Shown here: positions 11,689 to 22,014 of the stretch, in pieces
Position numbering within the stretch: position 1 is the first letter of the stretch
Layout: every line of letters begins with the position of its first letter
Assembly (NCBI GenBank): GCA_007026445.1
Contig: VDMD01000168.1
Coordinates: 1-43,224, forward strand
Direction of reading: 5' to 3'
Length of the DNA stretch: 43,224 nt
DNA from: Schizophyllum amplum
Lineage: Eukaryota; Basidiomycota; Agaricomycetes; Agaricales; Schizophyllaceae
The notes under the pieces: generated by a model
What the model saw: only the letters and a program-made list of their open reading frames with translations
What the model was told of the DNA's origin: nothing
Databases searched by the model: none
Program-made: the position numbers and the translations under genes

Positions 11689-13557
11689 CTACTCTATGGA
11701 CGTTACAGCACCGAGCAGGTCTGACAGGTCAGTCCAAAGGCTCTTCAGCGCAGACTCTCGGGACTCAGCGACGTCAGCCTTCGCGCTCTTCACCTGCCTC
11801 TCGATGTGATCCTTGACGCGCAGTTTACGCAGTGCTCTTCCAACACATAGGCCCAGTGTCCTCCCTTCCTCCGTCTCCGTCATCGCGTCGGTAAGTACCT
11901 TACGCGTCGTCAGCTGCTTCGCCTCCAAGGCATCCAGCTTACCGCGTAGCGGCGCTGTGCATGACCTATTCGCGAACGCCTACGATGCGTCAGTACCATG
12001 CCGCTGCAAGAACACGATGCTCACTTACCTCCTGAGTCGTCGCCCGCACTTGCCGAGCAATCAATAATCTGTACACATCCTTATCAAGGCGCGCGACCCT
12101 GGCTTCGAGCCCGTCTCCCTCCCCGACTACGACGTTGTCGCGAAGGAATGCAAGCAAGTCATGTACATATCGCACGCCCTCGCTTGCTATCTCCTTCGTG
12201 CACGGCACGTCAACCGGATACGATGCCAGCTGCTCCAAAACCTGGGCATACTTTGCCTTCAACTCGGCCAACTTGTCGTTGATGATAGCCCGATGCGCGA
12301 TCAGCGACATGGTCATCTCATCGACCTCGCCTTCCTCTTCCTTGACATCGGACACGGACAGACGCGCTGCTGAAGCGCGGCGGAGCCTCCGGTCCTGCTC
12401 TAGGTGACGGATGCAGCCTGAGAGGCTGACGGCGTAGGCGATGGTGCTGGGCCATGTAAGTACGATGCGAGTGGTAGAAAAAAAAAGGTTGCGCACTCAG
12501 TGAGGTGTTCCGAAAAGGGCTGGTTGCACAAGCGCGGTTCGCTCTTCTCAACCCGGCGAAACAAATTGGGGCGAACGTATACCGGGTCGGAGGTGCGCGA
12601 AACGTTTTTCGTCGCCTCCATGTTCAGGTTGACTTCGTGCATATCCGCGTCCATCGCGACGTTCAGGTTCTGCTTCGGACTGGCGGCGGCGGAAACCGCG
12701 ACTTGGTCGCGGTTGCACGAAGTGCCACGCGAGGCGTCTGTGGAGGGCGCGATGGGTGCGCTGAGCCTGGTTCCAGAGGGAAGCGGGTCCTCGTCGACGT
12801 CCATCGCGTTCGACTGGTCCTGCCCTACAGTCGGATGAGCATGTCCGACGTTGGCCTGGTCTCCCCATCCCGCGTTCCACTGGTCTTGCCCCGCGTCGAA
12901 CCAGCCTTGCCTTCCCACGGCCACCCAGCCTTGCCCTCCCGCGGCCGCCCAGTCTTGTCCCGCGTTCGCCTGGTCTGACCATCCTGCGTCCGAAGAATCT
13001 TGTCCCGAGGTCGCGCACTGTCGCCCAGCGTCGTCGCGTGCCGGTATCGCACCGGCGTCGCCCACCGACTGTGTAGTGTCTTCGCGCATCGACCGTGTAG
13101 CGTCTTGACGCATCGACCGTGTAGCACCTCCGCGCATGGACCGTGCAGCGTCTTCGCGCACTGGCCGCCCAGCGTCGTCGCGCACCGGCCGCCCGACGTC
13201 TTCGCGTGTCTGCGTATCGACTGCGCCGCCTCGGCCTCGCAAGCGTTCCTTCCGCGAAGCCCAGCCGTTGTCGACTGGCGGCTTGTACGAACTAGTTTGG
13301 GACGGGGGCTTGTACGCGCGGGATACCGATTGGTCGTATGCGCTAGACACAGACTGGTCGTACGCGCAGGACGTAGGCGACTTGTAGGCGCCGTTTGCAG
13401 GGGTGTCGTGCGTGGTGGACGCAGATGCGCTGTACGCGCTTGACGAAGGCGGGTGCTCGATCACGTCCTGCTCGAGCGGCCGCCTCAGATGCGCGACCGG
13501 AGGCGCGTCCGGCGCGAGGCCGTCGGACAATTGGAGTGAGGACAGTGCGTCTTCCAT
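11689..13557 (-). CDS. Coiled-coil protein with degenerate N-terminal decapeptide repeats, function unknown
   Basis: I do not recognise this family. Three exons (13557-12497, 12446-12029, 11979-11689) join in frame to about 589 residues. The start is ATG 13557 (MEDALSSLQLSDG). Residues of roughly 95-270 are low complexity: first a run of about ten-residue units of the type RPVREDAARSM and TRSMRQDA, then Gly/Gln/Trp-rich units such as GQDWAAAGG and QGWVAVGR. A conserved-looking core follows (VYVRPNLFRRVEKSEPRL, then HLTDTIAYAVSLSGCIRHLE). The C-terminal third is mostly helical and charged (EAKQLTTRKVLTDAM, RALRKLRVKDHIERQVKSAK), consistent with a coiled coil. A further intron in the 5' leader is likely, since a good acceptor precedes the ATG. 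Confidence 0.7.
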
Positions 13558-14256
13558 CGTCACGTCAATTCTGCACGCGAGTAAGACTTATAAGAAATCG
13601 AACAGCCGTCCGGCTCACCAATTGGCAGAGAAACCAAGGCCGGCAGAGGCAGAATCACGGCAGGAGAGAGAACAAGAGAAGCGTCCTCGTCACCGCGTTC
13701 ACCAGAACCGCCAACGCGTATGATGGATTACGGCGAGCAAATGATAGGCTATGCCGCCGTGCAATGTTCATGACGATAATGATGGCGGATCCTCCTGGAG
13801 GGTGAGAGCCGTCGTCAGTTGGATGAATTGAGGGAATACTTACCTTGACCTTGCAATCGCCGCGCATGCTCGAACACCGGGCGCGTGACGCGGGAGGTCC
13901 TCCCGATGCCGGTGTCCGCCCCCTCCTGGCACCAACGTCGGCAGTCGCCTCCCGCGACAATGGCGGTCACAAAGGTTCACCCAACGTGAACAAAATCGAA
14001 AACGCGGACAAAGTAATCTGTTCGTGCAAAAGGATGAGTGGCATTAGTAGGTACAGAGGCCGTGAACATAAGTGTGTTGTCGGGATTGAGGCGTGATGAC
14101 GGTATTGCGCGTACAGGTCAGTATATATGTAAGTAATGCATGTGGTTGTCCGAGAGGTCTGGGGTCGTCCACTTCTTTGTCAAGCAGATACCCCTGTCAA
14201 GCAGATATCAGGGTGTCAAGCAGATATTCGGGAAGTCAGAGGGTGCAGTAAGCAGC
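13558..14256. other. Intergenic region with short direct repeats
   Basis: This lies between the coiled-coil gene start and the Nur1 gene stop. No convincing gene is seen. It contains three copies of the 13-mer TGTCAAGCAGATA at 14179, 14195 and 14214, just past the Nur1 stop codon. Confidence 0.6.
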
Positions 14257-15536
14257 CTAGTAGTAATCGTCCCATGGGTCGACCATCTCGGATTGGTGGG
14301 TCATGACGGCGGCGTCCTTGCGTATAGGATTGACCCGTGGGTAAACGAACTGCGAGTAAAGTTAGGCAAGCAAGATGCAGTGATCCGAAGGAACATACGC
14401 CTTCGTTATATTCGTGCATCACCTCAGCGGCGATGATCTCCTTGTCTTTTATCAAGGCCTTGAACGACCGAGTGAGGGCGTGAAGCTGAGGCCGTTCGTT
14501 CAGCATCTGCATGCGCATGTAGGAAAGAAGATAGCTAACCTGGAAGCCCACCAACGCCATGATCGCAAACATCATGATCCAATTTGAAGACCCCGTCTGC
14601 ATCCACAGCAGCGCATGCGCAGGCGAGTACACGCTAAACAGCGATAGCTCCACCTCGCCCGGGGACCACACCTCCATCTGCAGAATGCGCGTCGCCGTCC
14701 GCGTCTTCACCGGCAACGCGGGCTTCATGCCCAGCAGCCAGCGCCCGCTCCGCGAGACCGCGCCCCAAAGCTGCGCCTTGATCGACGGCGGCTCGAGCGG
14801 CTCAAAGTCGAGCTCCTCCGAGACAAACTTGGCGCTCGGCGAGTTGACCGGCTCATGCTTCCGGTGCAGGCGGTAGATCTTGATGCGCGTGAAGATATAG
14901 AGCGCGTTCAGGACGGAGGTGGCGAGCAGGAGGAGGGTCAGTGGGACAGTCCAGTTGAACCAGCTGTTGCCGTTGTCCTCATTGTACATGTCTTCCCAGC
15001 CGCGCTCAGAGTCGGGCACGGCGCGGCCCTGGCTAACGCGGACGCAGAGGTGGAGGAAGTGCAGGGTGCCGCCGATGAGGCGGGCGGAGGTTTCGTGCGA
15101 GGGAAGGGGGACGTTGTTCGGGAACTGAGTCCACTCGAACGCGATGCGTTGCGGAATGTCCATAATCCTAAGGTCGTCAGATGATGATGAGATAGGATGA
15201 TGAGAGGACTCACCGTTGATACAGGGATTTTTTGCGCACGACGGCCTTGCGCGGTGGAGCGCCACCCAAGCTCTTTCTGCCGCGGACCGGTGTGCCATAC
15301 GGTGCCGGTTTGCGTGAGCGTGCAGCATCCCAGTCAAAGGGTATGGACGAGGCTATGGAGGGTGTCGATGCCGGCGACCTGTACAGGCCTATGGACGGCC
15401 GGGTGTTCCGCGCTGGAGTGACTGGAGTGCCGTTCATTCTGCTGCCAGAGGGGCTGCCAGCAGGCGAGTACTCGTCTTCGTCAAGCGCCGTGCCATTGCC
15501 CTGGCTCTTATACGCGAGATGCTTTCGGAGCGACAT
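14257..15536 (-). CDS. nur1: Nuclear rim protein of the Nur1/Mug154 family
   Basis: Three exons (15536-15214, 15167-14399, 14349-14257) join in frame to 394 residues. The N-terminus is basic and Ser/Pro-rich (MSLRKHLAYKSQGNG). The core contains WFNWTVPLTLLLLATSVLNA and YIFTRIKIYRLHRKHEPVN, then a membrane segment near SSNWIMMFAIMALVGFQVSY. It ends with the family motif AAEVMHEYNEGFVYPRVNP, where the last intron is removed between EYNEG and FVYP. This matches the DUF2418/Nur1 family. In yeasts Nur1 is an inner nuclear membrane protein that works with Lem2 in heterochromatin and rDNA tethering; that role is inferred from the family. The start is firm because the first exon opens directly after a stop-rich leader. 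Confidence 0.85.
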
Positions 15537-15930
15537 GGCGGAAAGAACAAAGACGCGGCAGAGTCGCTGCCGAGCGAGAACAATGGGGACGCGGGAGCGC
15601 GTAGCAGACACGTGTTGGGGGAGTCACATGGGGTGGCTGTGACGTAAACACGAGGCAGATAAACGAAAACTTGGTTCGTTTTCCCGTTTCGTCCTTCCCT
15701 CCCTCCACCACCACCGCGACACACAGAAACCGCACTTTTTGACGACCTCACGCATAAAACGCCCGACCATAACGTCCCTGACGCCAGACACGCCTCTTCC
15801 TTCCTCCACCACGTCTATCCTACGCCCCCACCGAACAACCGCCACTTCGCTGTCGCCCAGCTCATCGGTTAGGTACGTGTCCTCACTAGGACTTTCTTAT
15901 TGCCTTCTCACACCCTGCAGCAGCGTCAGG

Positions 15931-16695
15931 ATGGCCCACCCCTCGTCTTCGCATCATGGCGAACGCCACCGCTCCCGCGAACGCTCGTCCTCACACCGCC
16001 ATCATCGTACCATATCATCGACGACCCTCCTGCTCGTCCTCTCCCTCATCCTCGCGGTCCTTGCCGTCATGCTCTCCCTCCCCGGCAGCTCGCCCCTCAC
16101 CGGCGGCGCTGCATCCGGAGAGGAAAAGACAACCGGCAGCGTCCTCAGCTACCTCAACCCCAAGCGCGCCCAGGCGCTCATCGCTCGCGAGCACACTGTT
16201 GCCCAGCGTGAGGCAGAGGTCGCCCGTCGCGAGGCGGAGCTCCTCGTCGGTGCCCCGGGTGGTGTCGTTCCCCAGGCCTGCGCGCCCTGCATGCCTTCGA
16301 CCGTGTACGAGACTGTCGCTCTCCCCGCACAGACAATCGTCAAGGAAGTCGTGAAAGAAGATTCGCTCACCCCGCCTGGCTGGCACAGTCCGCGCATCGA
16401 CGACATCATCGACCGCGAACTCAAGGTCGCCGAGCGCGAGAGGGACATCAGCAAGCGTGAGGAGATCGTCAACCGTCGTGAGCACGATGCCTCGCGCCGC
16501 GAGGGTTGGATCACGGAGCAACTCATGTACGTATCGGCATCGTCCACGCGCTTATCACGCGACTGATGGTCCCACAGTCGTCTCGGGAACGCCGGCGAGC
16601 CCGCGGAAACAGTCGAGGAAGAGTACTATTTTGAGCCGCAGGGCAAGCGGAGACCCAAGGTAGCGCCACCACTCCAGCGCCGTTCAGAGCTTTGA
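15931..16695 (+). CDS. Membrane-anchored coiled-coil protein, unknown family
   Basis: The gene has two exons (15931-16526 and 16578-16695) and about 237 residues. The N-terminus is His/Arg/Ser-rich (MAHPSSSHHGERHRSRERSS) and precedes one strong membrane segment (TTLLLVLSLILAVLAVMLSL), suggesting a type II or nuclear-envelope topology. After it come two Arg/Glu heptad stretches (AQREAEVARREAELL and AERERDISKREEIVNRRE) separated by a Cys-containing linker (QACAPCMPSTVYETVALP). The C-terminus is EEEYYFEPQGKRRPK followed by APPLQRRSEL. A 5'-leader intron seems likely because a good donor and acceptor (about 15873-15920) flank the ATG. No function can be assigned. Confidence 0.65.
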
Positions 16696-17035
16696 GACGA
16701 GGGGGGTACGCGCGTCAATGAATTCCAGTCCGTAAACGTCCATTGCGTTACTCGCCTCCCTCGGTCCGGGCTTGGGGGACTGTTACGGTGTATTCGCTTC
16801 TCTTGTCCCCCTCGTCCCCCTTGCTCCCTCCACAGGCACCACGCGTCGCGCTGAAGGCGTGACCGTGTTCCGCGGAACTATCTCGATCGTGAGACCGATC
16901 GCGTTGTAACGCTGTCTCGCCTCCTCGTGATATGTGACCGTCGCGTCGACATGTCGTGGCGTCGTGGAGGAGCTCCATATTTCTTTTCCCCTTCGTCCTC
17001 TCAGTTTCGCAACGTCGTGCTGACTCTCATTCTCA

Positions 17036-17348
17036 GCAGCAGCCCCAACGTGAACTTCCGCCATTAGTCCTATCGGAGACCGAGATCCAGTACCAAACCG
17101 TTACCGCCACCGCCACCCAGACCGTCACCGTTCCACCACCCGCTGGTACCCGTAAAGTCGCCTTCCCCGCCCCCGAGTCGCCTGTGCAGATGCAGACCGG
17201 TTCTGCACCGAAGACGACGAGTGTGGAGATCATTCACGAGGAGTTCGAGGAGGACGACATCATCGAGGAAGAGGAGGAGTACTACACCGTACCTGCCTCG
17301 CGGCCGCGCACCCCGCAGCGGCCGCCCCAGCGCTGGTGGGGCGAGTAG
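17036..17348 (+). CDS. Open 3' exon resembling the tail of the preceding gene (partial copy or alternative 3' exon)
   Basis: An acceptor-like ctcagcag precedes an open frame that reads ELPPLVLSETEIQYQTVTAT, passes a Pro/Val linker and an acidic run (EEFEEDDIIEEEEEYY), and ends in VPASRPRTPQRPPQRWWGE. The pattern acidic run, YY, P, RP, PP, QR, E, stop matches the end of the preceding gene (EEEYYFEPQGKRRP ... PPLQRRSEL). It is C-rich at third positions, as coding exons are here. No upstream ATG exon with a clear frame was found in 16700-17030. It may be an alternative final exon of the gene at 15931 or the remnant of a tandem duplicate. Confidence 0.4.
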
Positions 17349-17954
17349 AGGATGGTCGTTGGCATGACGTGACATGATTCTGGATCCGCGGTCGTTGTAC
17401 TTTTTACTTTCCTTTCTTTCCTACTATCCCTCGCTCAGCTAGCCTGCGTGACGCAATGCTCAGCGGTGCACGCTTGTCGGCGGCCTCCTCGACGCTCGTC
17501 CGTTGGTCAACCAACGCTCGTTCGTCGACGGTCTCCCCGGCGGGCGGCCTGCTCAACCACAGTGCTTTATATTCCCTTCTTTTACTTTACATCCGATACT
17601 CACGACGAAATGGTGAAAGGACATGTTACAGTTGGCTTCGTTGACCCCGCACGCGCTAACCCCTCCCTTGCTGCTTGACGAACGCTTACGATATATCTAT
17701 ACACATTGGTTGGCGTCCTTAGGTAGTGGTTCTGTACTTGCTAGAAATAAGATCGCGGTTCTCGGAAACAGGAATGAGGCGATAGGTCACGGAGGCTACG
17801 CCTCAGCGCGACGATCCAGCCATATCCCAGCGATCATAGTATCAGCGTGACGCGTTACATAGAGGATGGTTTACGAGACTAGCGCGCGTTTTTTGACGCG
17901 GCTTCTCATATAGTCACTCGACGCTCAGTGCTCAGCAGCCGCAATCTGGTGGCG
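17349..17954. other. Intergenic region upstream of the MYND gene
   Basis: About 600 bp without a convincing gene. It should contain the promoter of the MYND-finger gene. Nothing specific is identified. Confidence 0.5.
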
Positions 17955-19741
17955 ATGGTCAGCCCTCTGAGCGCGACGCAGTCCGAAGCGCAGCTTGAGG
18001 CGATTTTCTCGGAGCTCAGGAAACTGCATGCGGCACGCGAAACTGATGCGCATCGTGTCCGCACGTCCACAAAATCTGTATTGGCAAAGCTCGATAATCT
18101 CTTCCGCCGTGGACGTCCGTTCAGTGGGTTCGACAAAGGACCACCTTCACGAGCACATCGTGAACCCCTCCTTTCACCGGACTCGCCTCTTCTCCTCGCT
18201 GCGTCGCGGTCTCTCCAGCAATTTGGTAGTCTGTGCATGAACCTTCACGATCTCCGCTCCGATCCACTGCCTGTCAAGACAAGAGATTATCTACTCTCCC
18301 TTGTTCCCGTCATCCTTGACTGGATTGCGCTCCTGCACCCTATGAATGGCAACTTGCAGGCGGATGCGAAAACCCAGGATCACTCCACCGCTTGCTATAC
18401 CATTACAGCGACGCTCCAGGGAGTCTATCTGCCCCGCCTTTACAGCACAGACGTCCACATCGACTACTCCAAGACGCCCGAATGCGTTGTCCGTGCGCCC
18501 ATTATTGTCACGTACCTCGCCAACCTCTGGATCAACCTCTTTCGATACGTCAAGGACCCGAAGCCAGTCTGTGTATCCTTGATCGTCAAGTTGCTGTTCG
18601 GAATGGCATGCCGCGGTCTCCCGTCGCAGTCCTCCATGCCCAGAATCCCCCCACGCGAGCCGTTCGGATACGTGGTGCGCCAGGAGCTGAAATCCAAGCC
18701 TCGCCGCCTGTGCCGTCTCATCGCTCGTTATTCCGCGAAACTTCAGGGACGCGACCACAACGAAAATGCAGCGTCCGATATCTTCCAATTCGGCGTTGGT
18801 CTCACGCTTTACTGCGGTCTCGTGCCGGATATCTGCCCCAGGGACGCTATCCGCGAGCTTGTGAAGACTATGGGCGACAATTCGAAGAAAGGACACTGGA
18901 CCGCGACACGGATGGGGTTCATGTATCTGATGGTCATCTGGCGCGTCACGGCTGACCACCGGGCGATCGAGTGGTCTATCGATGACGGTATCTTCGACGT
19001 CTACGTCTACGGCCTTCGCAACAGGCCGCCTACACCTGATTATGTGGACGCCCTGGACCTCGTCGGACCTGCTATCCGGAACGCTTTCGTGTACTGGCGT
19101 GTTTTTCATGCGTTCGAGCGGAGGCACGGCGCTGCTATGGGAGACTTGCGTCGCCTCGCTGATCAGTACCCCGACCTCGACATGATGATCATTGCATACG
19201 ATTCTCGCATTCCCATCCTGCGGATCGCGCGAAGAGAATGGAAATTGAGGCTGAAGCAGCGCTGCTCATACTCACTGGCAAGTCGTCTTTTTTGTTTTCG
19301 TCGCGCCGCGTTCACTCACAGTGAAGCAGTGCTTGACACTTGCAGGTTCTCTGGCACCGCAAATGCAGGCGTGCCGCTGTCGGGCAGCTTTCTACTGCTC
19401 TATCGACTGTCAGAGAGCGCATTGGCGACAGGAACATCGTAAAGACTGTATATACGGGGACGACGGTGAGTAAGCAACCGTCACCTCGGCAAACACGCAT
19501 CTTAAGTATTGCAGGACAAACTACCCCGCGCGACTTACACTTCATCAGATTGTTGAGCTGGGCGCACTTCACGGTAAACAAGGCTTTAATCTTCGCAAAC
19601 ATCAACGCTCTCGATCCTCAACGGCAACACAACATCCGTATTTATGTTGACTTACTAGTCTCCCGTAGGCAGCCGTTCCGCAAGGAACGTCTGCTATCAA
19701 ATGCGGCCGTTTGGCAGCTCGGCCAATTTCTCATCACATGA
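17955..19741 (+). CDS. MYND-type zinc-finger protein (basidiomycete expanded family)
   Basis: Exons 17955-19281, 19346-19465 and 19515-19741 join in frame to 557 residues. The long N-terminal part is helical and Leu-rich with no catalytic motif that I recognise. The second exon encodes the zinc-binding tail of a MYND finger, ACRCRAAFYCSIDCQRAHWR then QEHRKDC, which fits the C-x(1-2)-C-x(4)-YC-x(3)-C-x(7)-H-x(3)-C pattern. The first cysteines would come from QRCSYSL at the end of exon 1. MYND fingers mediate protein-protein contacts, and many Agaricomycetes carry large families of such genes of unknown function. The ATG at 17955 is used because the upstream in-frame codon is GTG. The first donor (GTCGTC) is weak, but it is the only one found that puts the finger in phase. 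The stop lies 8 bp from the 17-bp repeat at 19749. Confidence 0.75.
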
Positions 19742-19748
19742 CTCCCAG

Positions 19749-19765
19749 CGCTTTGACATCCGCTT
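19749..19765 (+). repeat. 17-bp direct repeat, left copy
   Basis: The sequence CGCTTTGACATCCGCTT is identical to 37448-37464 and in the same orientation. The two copies bracket the helicase/DUF6589 pair together with the KDZ insertion. The left copy is 8 bp past the MYND stop codon and 15 bp before the KDZ target-site duplication. Confidence 0.8.
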
Positions 19766-19780
19766 GTACCGCGCGTAATT

Positions 19781-19788
19781 TATGATCG
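19781..19788. repeat. 8-bp target-site duplication, left copy
   Basis: TATGATCG directly precedes the left terminal inverted repeat and is repeated at 31004-31011 directly after the right one. An 8-bp duplication is what Zisupton-type and related KDZ elements produce. Confidence 0.9.
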
Positions 19789-20155
19789 CACCTGGGTGAC
19801 CCACCCTGGGTAACTAATAAGATGACATCCAGATGTGTTACCTGGCATCAAATTAGATCCCTTTGCGTTGATGCCGCGGACACTTTGAGAGTCCTGGCGG
19901 GATCTTCGCTCGAAAGACTTTGCGAAGGTAGGAGAGGACGGGCTCGGCGTTCTCCGCGACCGCGGCCCAGCCGGGGACGTCGCGTGATGGCGCGCCCGCG
20001 TGATTCCCTCCCGCCGTCACTGATTGATCGCGCCTGCCCCGCCCGCCCGCCCGCTCTTGCCACCGCTGTGATCCCGCCCGCCGTCGCCGTCGTCGTGATC
20101 GCGCCTGCCGCCGTCGCCGTCGTCGTGATCGCGCCTGCCGCCGTCGCCGCCGTCG
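19789..20155. repeat. Left terminal inverted repeat of the KDZ element (367 bp)
   Basis: This matches the reverse complement of 30667-31003. The only differences are one base (cgcctgcccc here versus cgcccgcccc at the other end) and one extra 30-bp unit (period GTGATCGCGCCTGCCGCCGT plus 10 bases) at the inner side. The inner part is GC-rich and built of GCCGTC-type repeats. Confidence 0.9.
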
Positions 20156-20280
20156 CTTGTACCCTTTCTTCTTTGTCGTTGTTGTTATGCTACACGTTCT
20201 GTATGATCACTGCTGAGTTCATATAGAGGGCATGAATATATTATTGCTAAGCTCGTAGCACGACGCGAGATAAGAGTAAT

Positions 20281-21802
20281 CTAAGTCGCCCCCAGCACGT
20301 CAGCCCCAGCCGCGCCACCCCCGGCATCACTCTCCGCATCGTCTGGCACTATCGACGCGCTCCGGCCTGCCTTACGTCCACGACCCGTCTTCTTGGCCGC
20401 CTTCTTCGCCGGCGCCACCTTCCTCCGTTTCGTGACGCGCTTCTCCTCGGACACGTCCTCAGCCTCGTCGCTGCTGCTGCCGTCCTTGTCGTCATCGCCC
20501 TCTGCCGCATCGCCTGCACGTCGTCGCTTGCGAGAAAGACCGGCATCCTTACGCTGCTTGCGCGACGGCTCCTTCGCGTCCCCTTTGGCGATGGCGTCCT
20601 CCCACTGCTGTTCCCGTGCTGAGAGCACGCTTCGCTGGAGCCGCCGCCAGAATATGGTACCGTCCTTGATGCCTTTGTGTAACTGCTCCAGAGGCGGAAG
20701 CGCAGTACTGAGGTCGCTCGGATTCTTGAACTCGATAGTCGCCGGCCACCCGTCAAGGACGACACCGTGGTCGAGGACGATCTTACGTTCGTAGTTCTTG
20801 TAGTGCATGGCAATCTTCGGCAGGTTGGTGATCTTGGATAAGCCTTCGTGGATCCCTGCCGCTATCGCACCCTTCAGAAACACGGCCTTCTCCTTGTTGC
20901 TACGAAATAGTTCTATGGTCCAGTCAGCCAACAGTTCAGATACCGTCGTCGCAGCACGTACTGTCTGGATTGCACCCCAGTATTGCAAACGATTCCAAGA
21001 GCGTGGCGACCTTGACGCTGTCCCAGCGCGGAACAGCGATAGGCATATAGTCCTCCACCTCCTTCCGCGTGAAGTAGATCAATGGCTTCATATAGAATGA
21101 CGGCTCTCTGCGTACAAGGACGCAGAACCCTTCAACACCAACGCGGTCGCGCAGGCCTTGGATCTGACAGTGGATCAGCGAACGTCAAAAGACCGAGACA
21201 GTCAACGCACCAGCGTTGTAATCTGACCAAAGACGAACGTTGCGTCTTGATAACGAGCCTTCCCCGACAGGCGTATGGCGTTGGTCTGCCGGTCCTTCGT
21301 CTTGTCGTGCTCGTCGATCATGGCAGTGCGCTCCTCTTCCGTCATATCGTGATATTGCTTCATGTAGTCCTCGTCGGCTGCAATCTGAGCGACCGTCAGT
21401 CCAGGTAGGCCCTCTGTATTCATCGTGAGTCTGAGTTCGAGTGGTTAAAGTGATACACGCACCTTCACGGCGGTTCGCCGCAATTGTTGACTTGAACGCG
21501 TTGAACGCGTTTGTCTTCTCTCGACGGTGGACGGAATGTAGACCGCGTTGGTAGAAGAGCTCTTGAAAATATTGTACCTTCTTGTCGTACTTGTCAGACA
21601 TTCGCTGGAACTGCGCCTCCACATGCTCAAACAGCTCCTCCATGTCGGCGGCAAGGCTGAGGTTGTTCTCCGCATTCTGCTGGCGTTTTGCAATGGCGAC
21701 TGGGTTTGTCGACGGCCCCTTCTTTCCTGCTCCAGCAGGATAGGCCTCTGCTGGAACACGGGCACGACGGAGGGGTACTGACTGGCCGTGAAGCGCGCTC
21801 AT
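20281..21802 (-). CDS. KDZ accessory protein with HMG-like segment and basic nuclear tail
   Basis: Four exons (21802-21463, 21413-21211, 21163-20976, 20899-20281) join exactly in frame to 449 residues. The segment FNAFKSTIAANRREEGLPGL, then ADEDYMKQYHDMTEEERTAM, resembles a divergent HMG box, a DNA-bending fold. A middle block, IQGLRDRVGVEGFCVLVRRE then FYMKPLIYFT, looks conserved. The C-terminal 110 residues are Lys/Arg and Asp/Glu rich (SRKQRKDAGLSRKRRRAGD, KRVTKRRKVAPAKKAAKKTG) with evident nuclear-localisation signals. HMG-like genes are among known KDZ partners. It likely binds DNA during transposition or regulates the element; both roles are inferred. The stop is 126 bp from the left inverted repeat. 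Confidence 0.75.
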
Positions 21803-22014
21803 GGAGGTGGATATTCAATGGGTGACGGGGCTAAGGACAGGGCACAGTAAGACAGCAAATAATATGTTTCAACGGTACAGGCGTACCTGGTGACGAGTTT
21901 GCCTTGGGCTTACGGCTTCTGTAGACTTGATGGCGCAGTTGAAAGCCGCCCGGAGCTCACACAAGGAGTTACTTGAAAAGATGCATTGTATACACTGCAA
22001 TAGATGGCGTCATG

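Noticed and set aside
13655..13960. 101-residue minus-strand open frame upstream of the coiled-coil gene
   Set aside because: It is low complexity with unfavourable codon use and no splice link to the downstream start. It is more likely leader sequence.
16783..17064. Minus-strand open frame between the two coiled-coil-type exons
   Set aside because: It has no recognisable motif and overlaps the presumed intron and acceptor of the plus-strand exon.
17928..17954. Upstream start for the MYND gene
   Set aside because: The codon at 17928 is GTG; the first in-frame ATG is 17955.
20040..20155. Triplet-like GCCGTC repeats as a CRISPR-like or regulatory array
   Set aside because: These are simple GC-rich repeats inside the terminal repeat with no spacer structure, and CRISPR does not occur in fungal genomes.
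19822..20226. 135-residue open frame spanning the left KDZ inverted repeat (and its mirror at 30602-30970)
   Set aside because: It exists at both ends only because the ends are inverted copies. It is made of Ala/Val/Pro-rich repeats from GCC-type triplets and shows no conserved domain.
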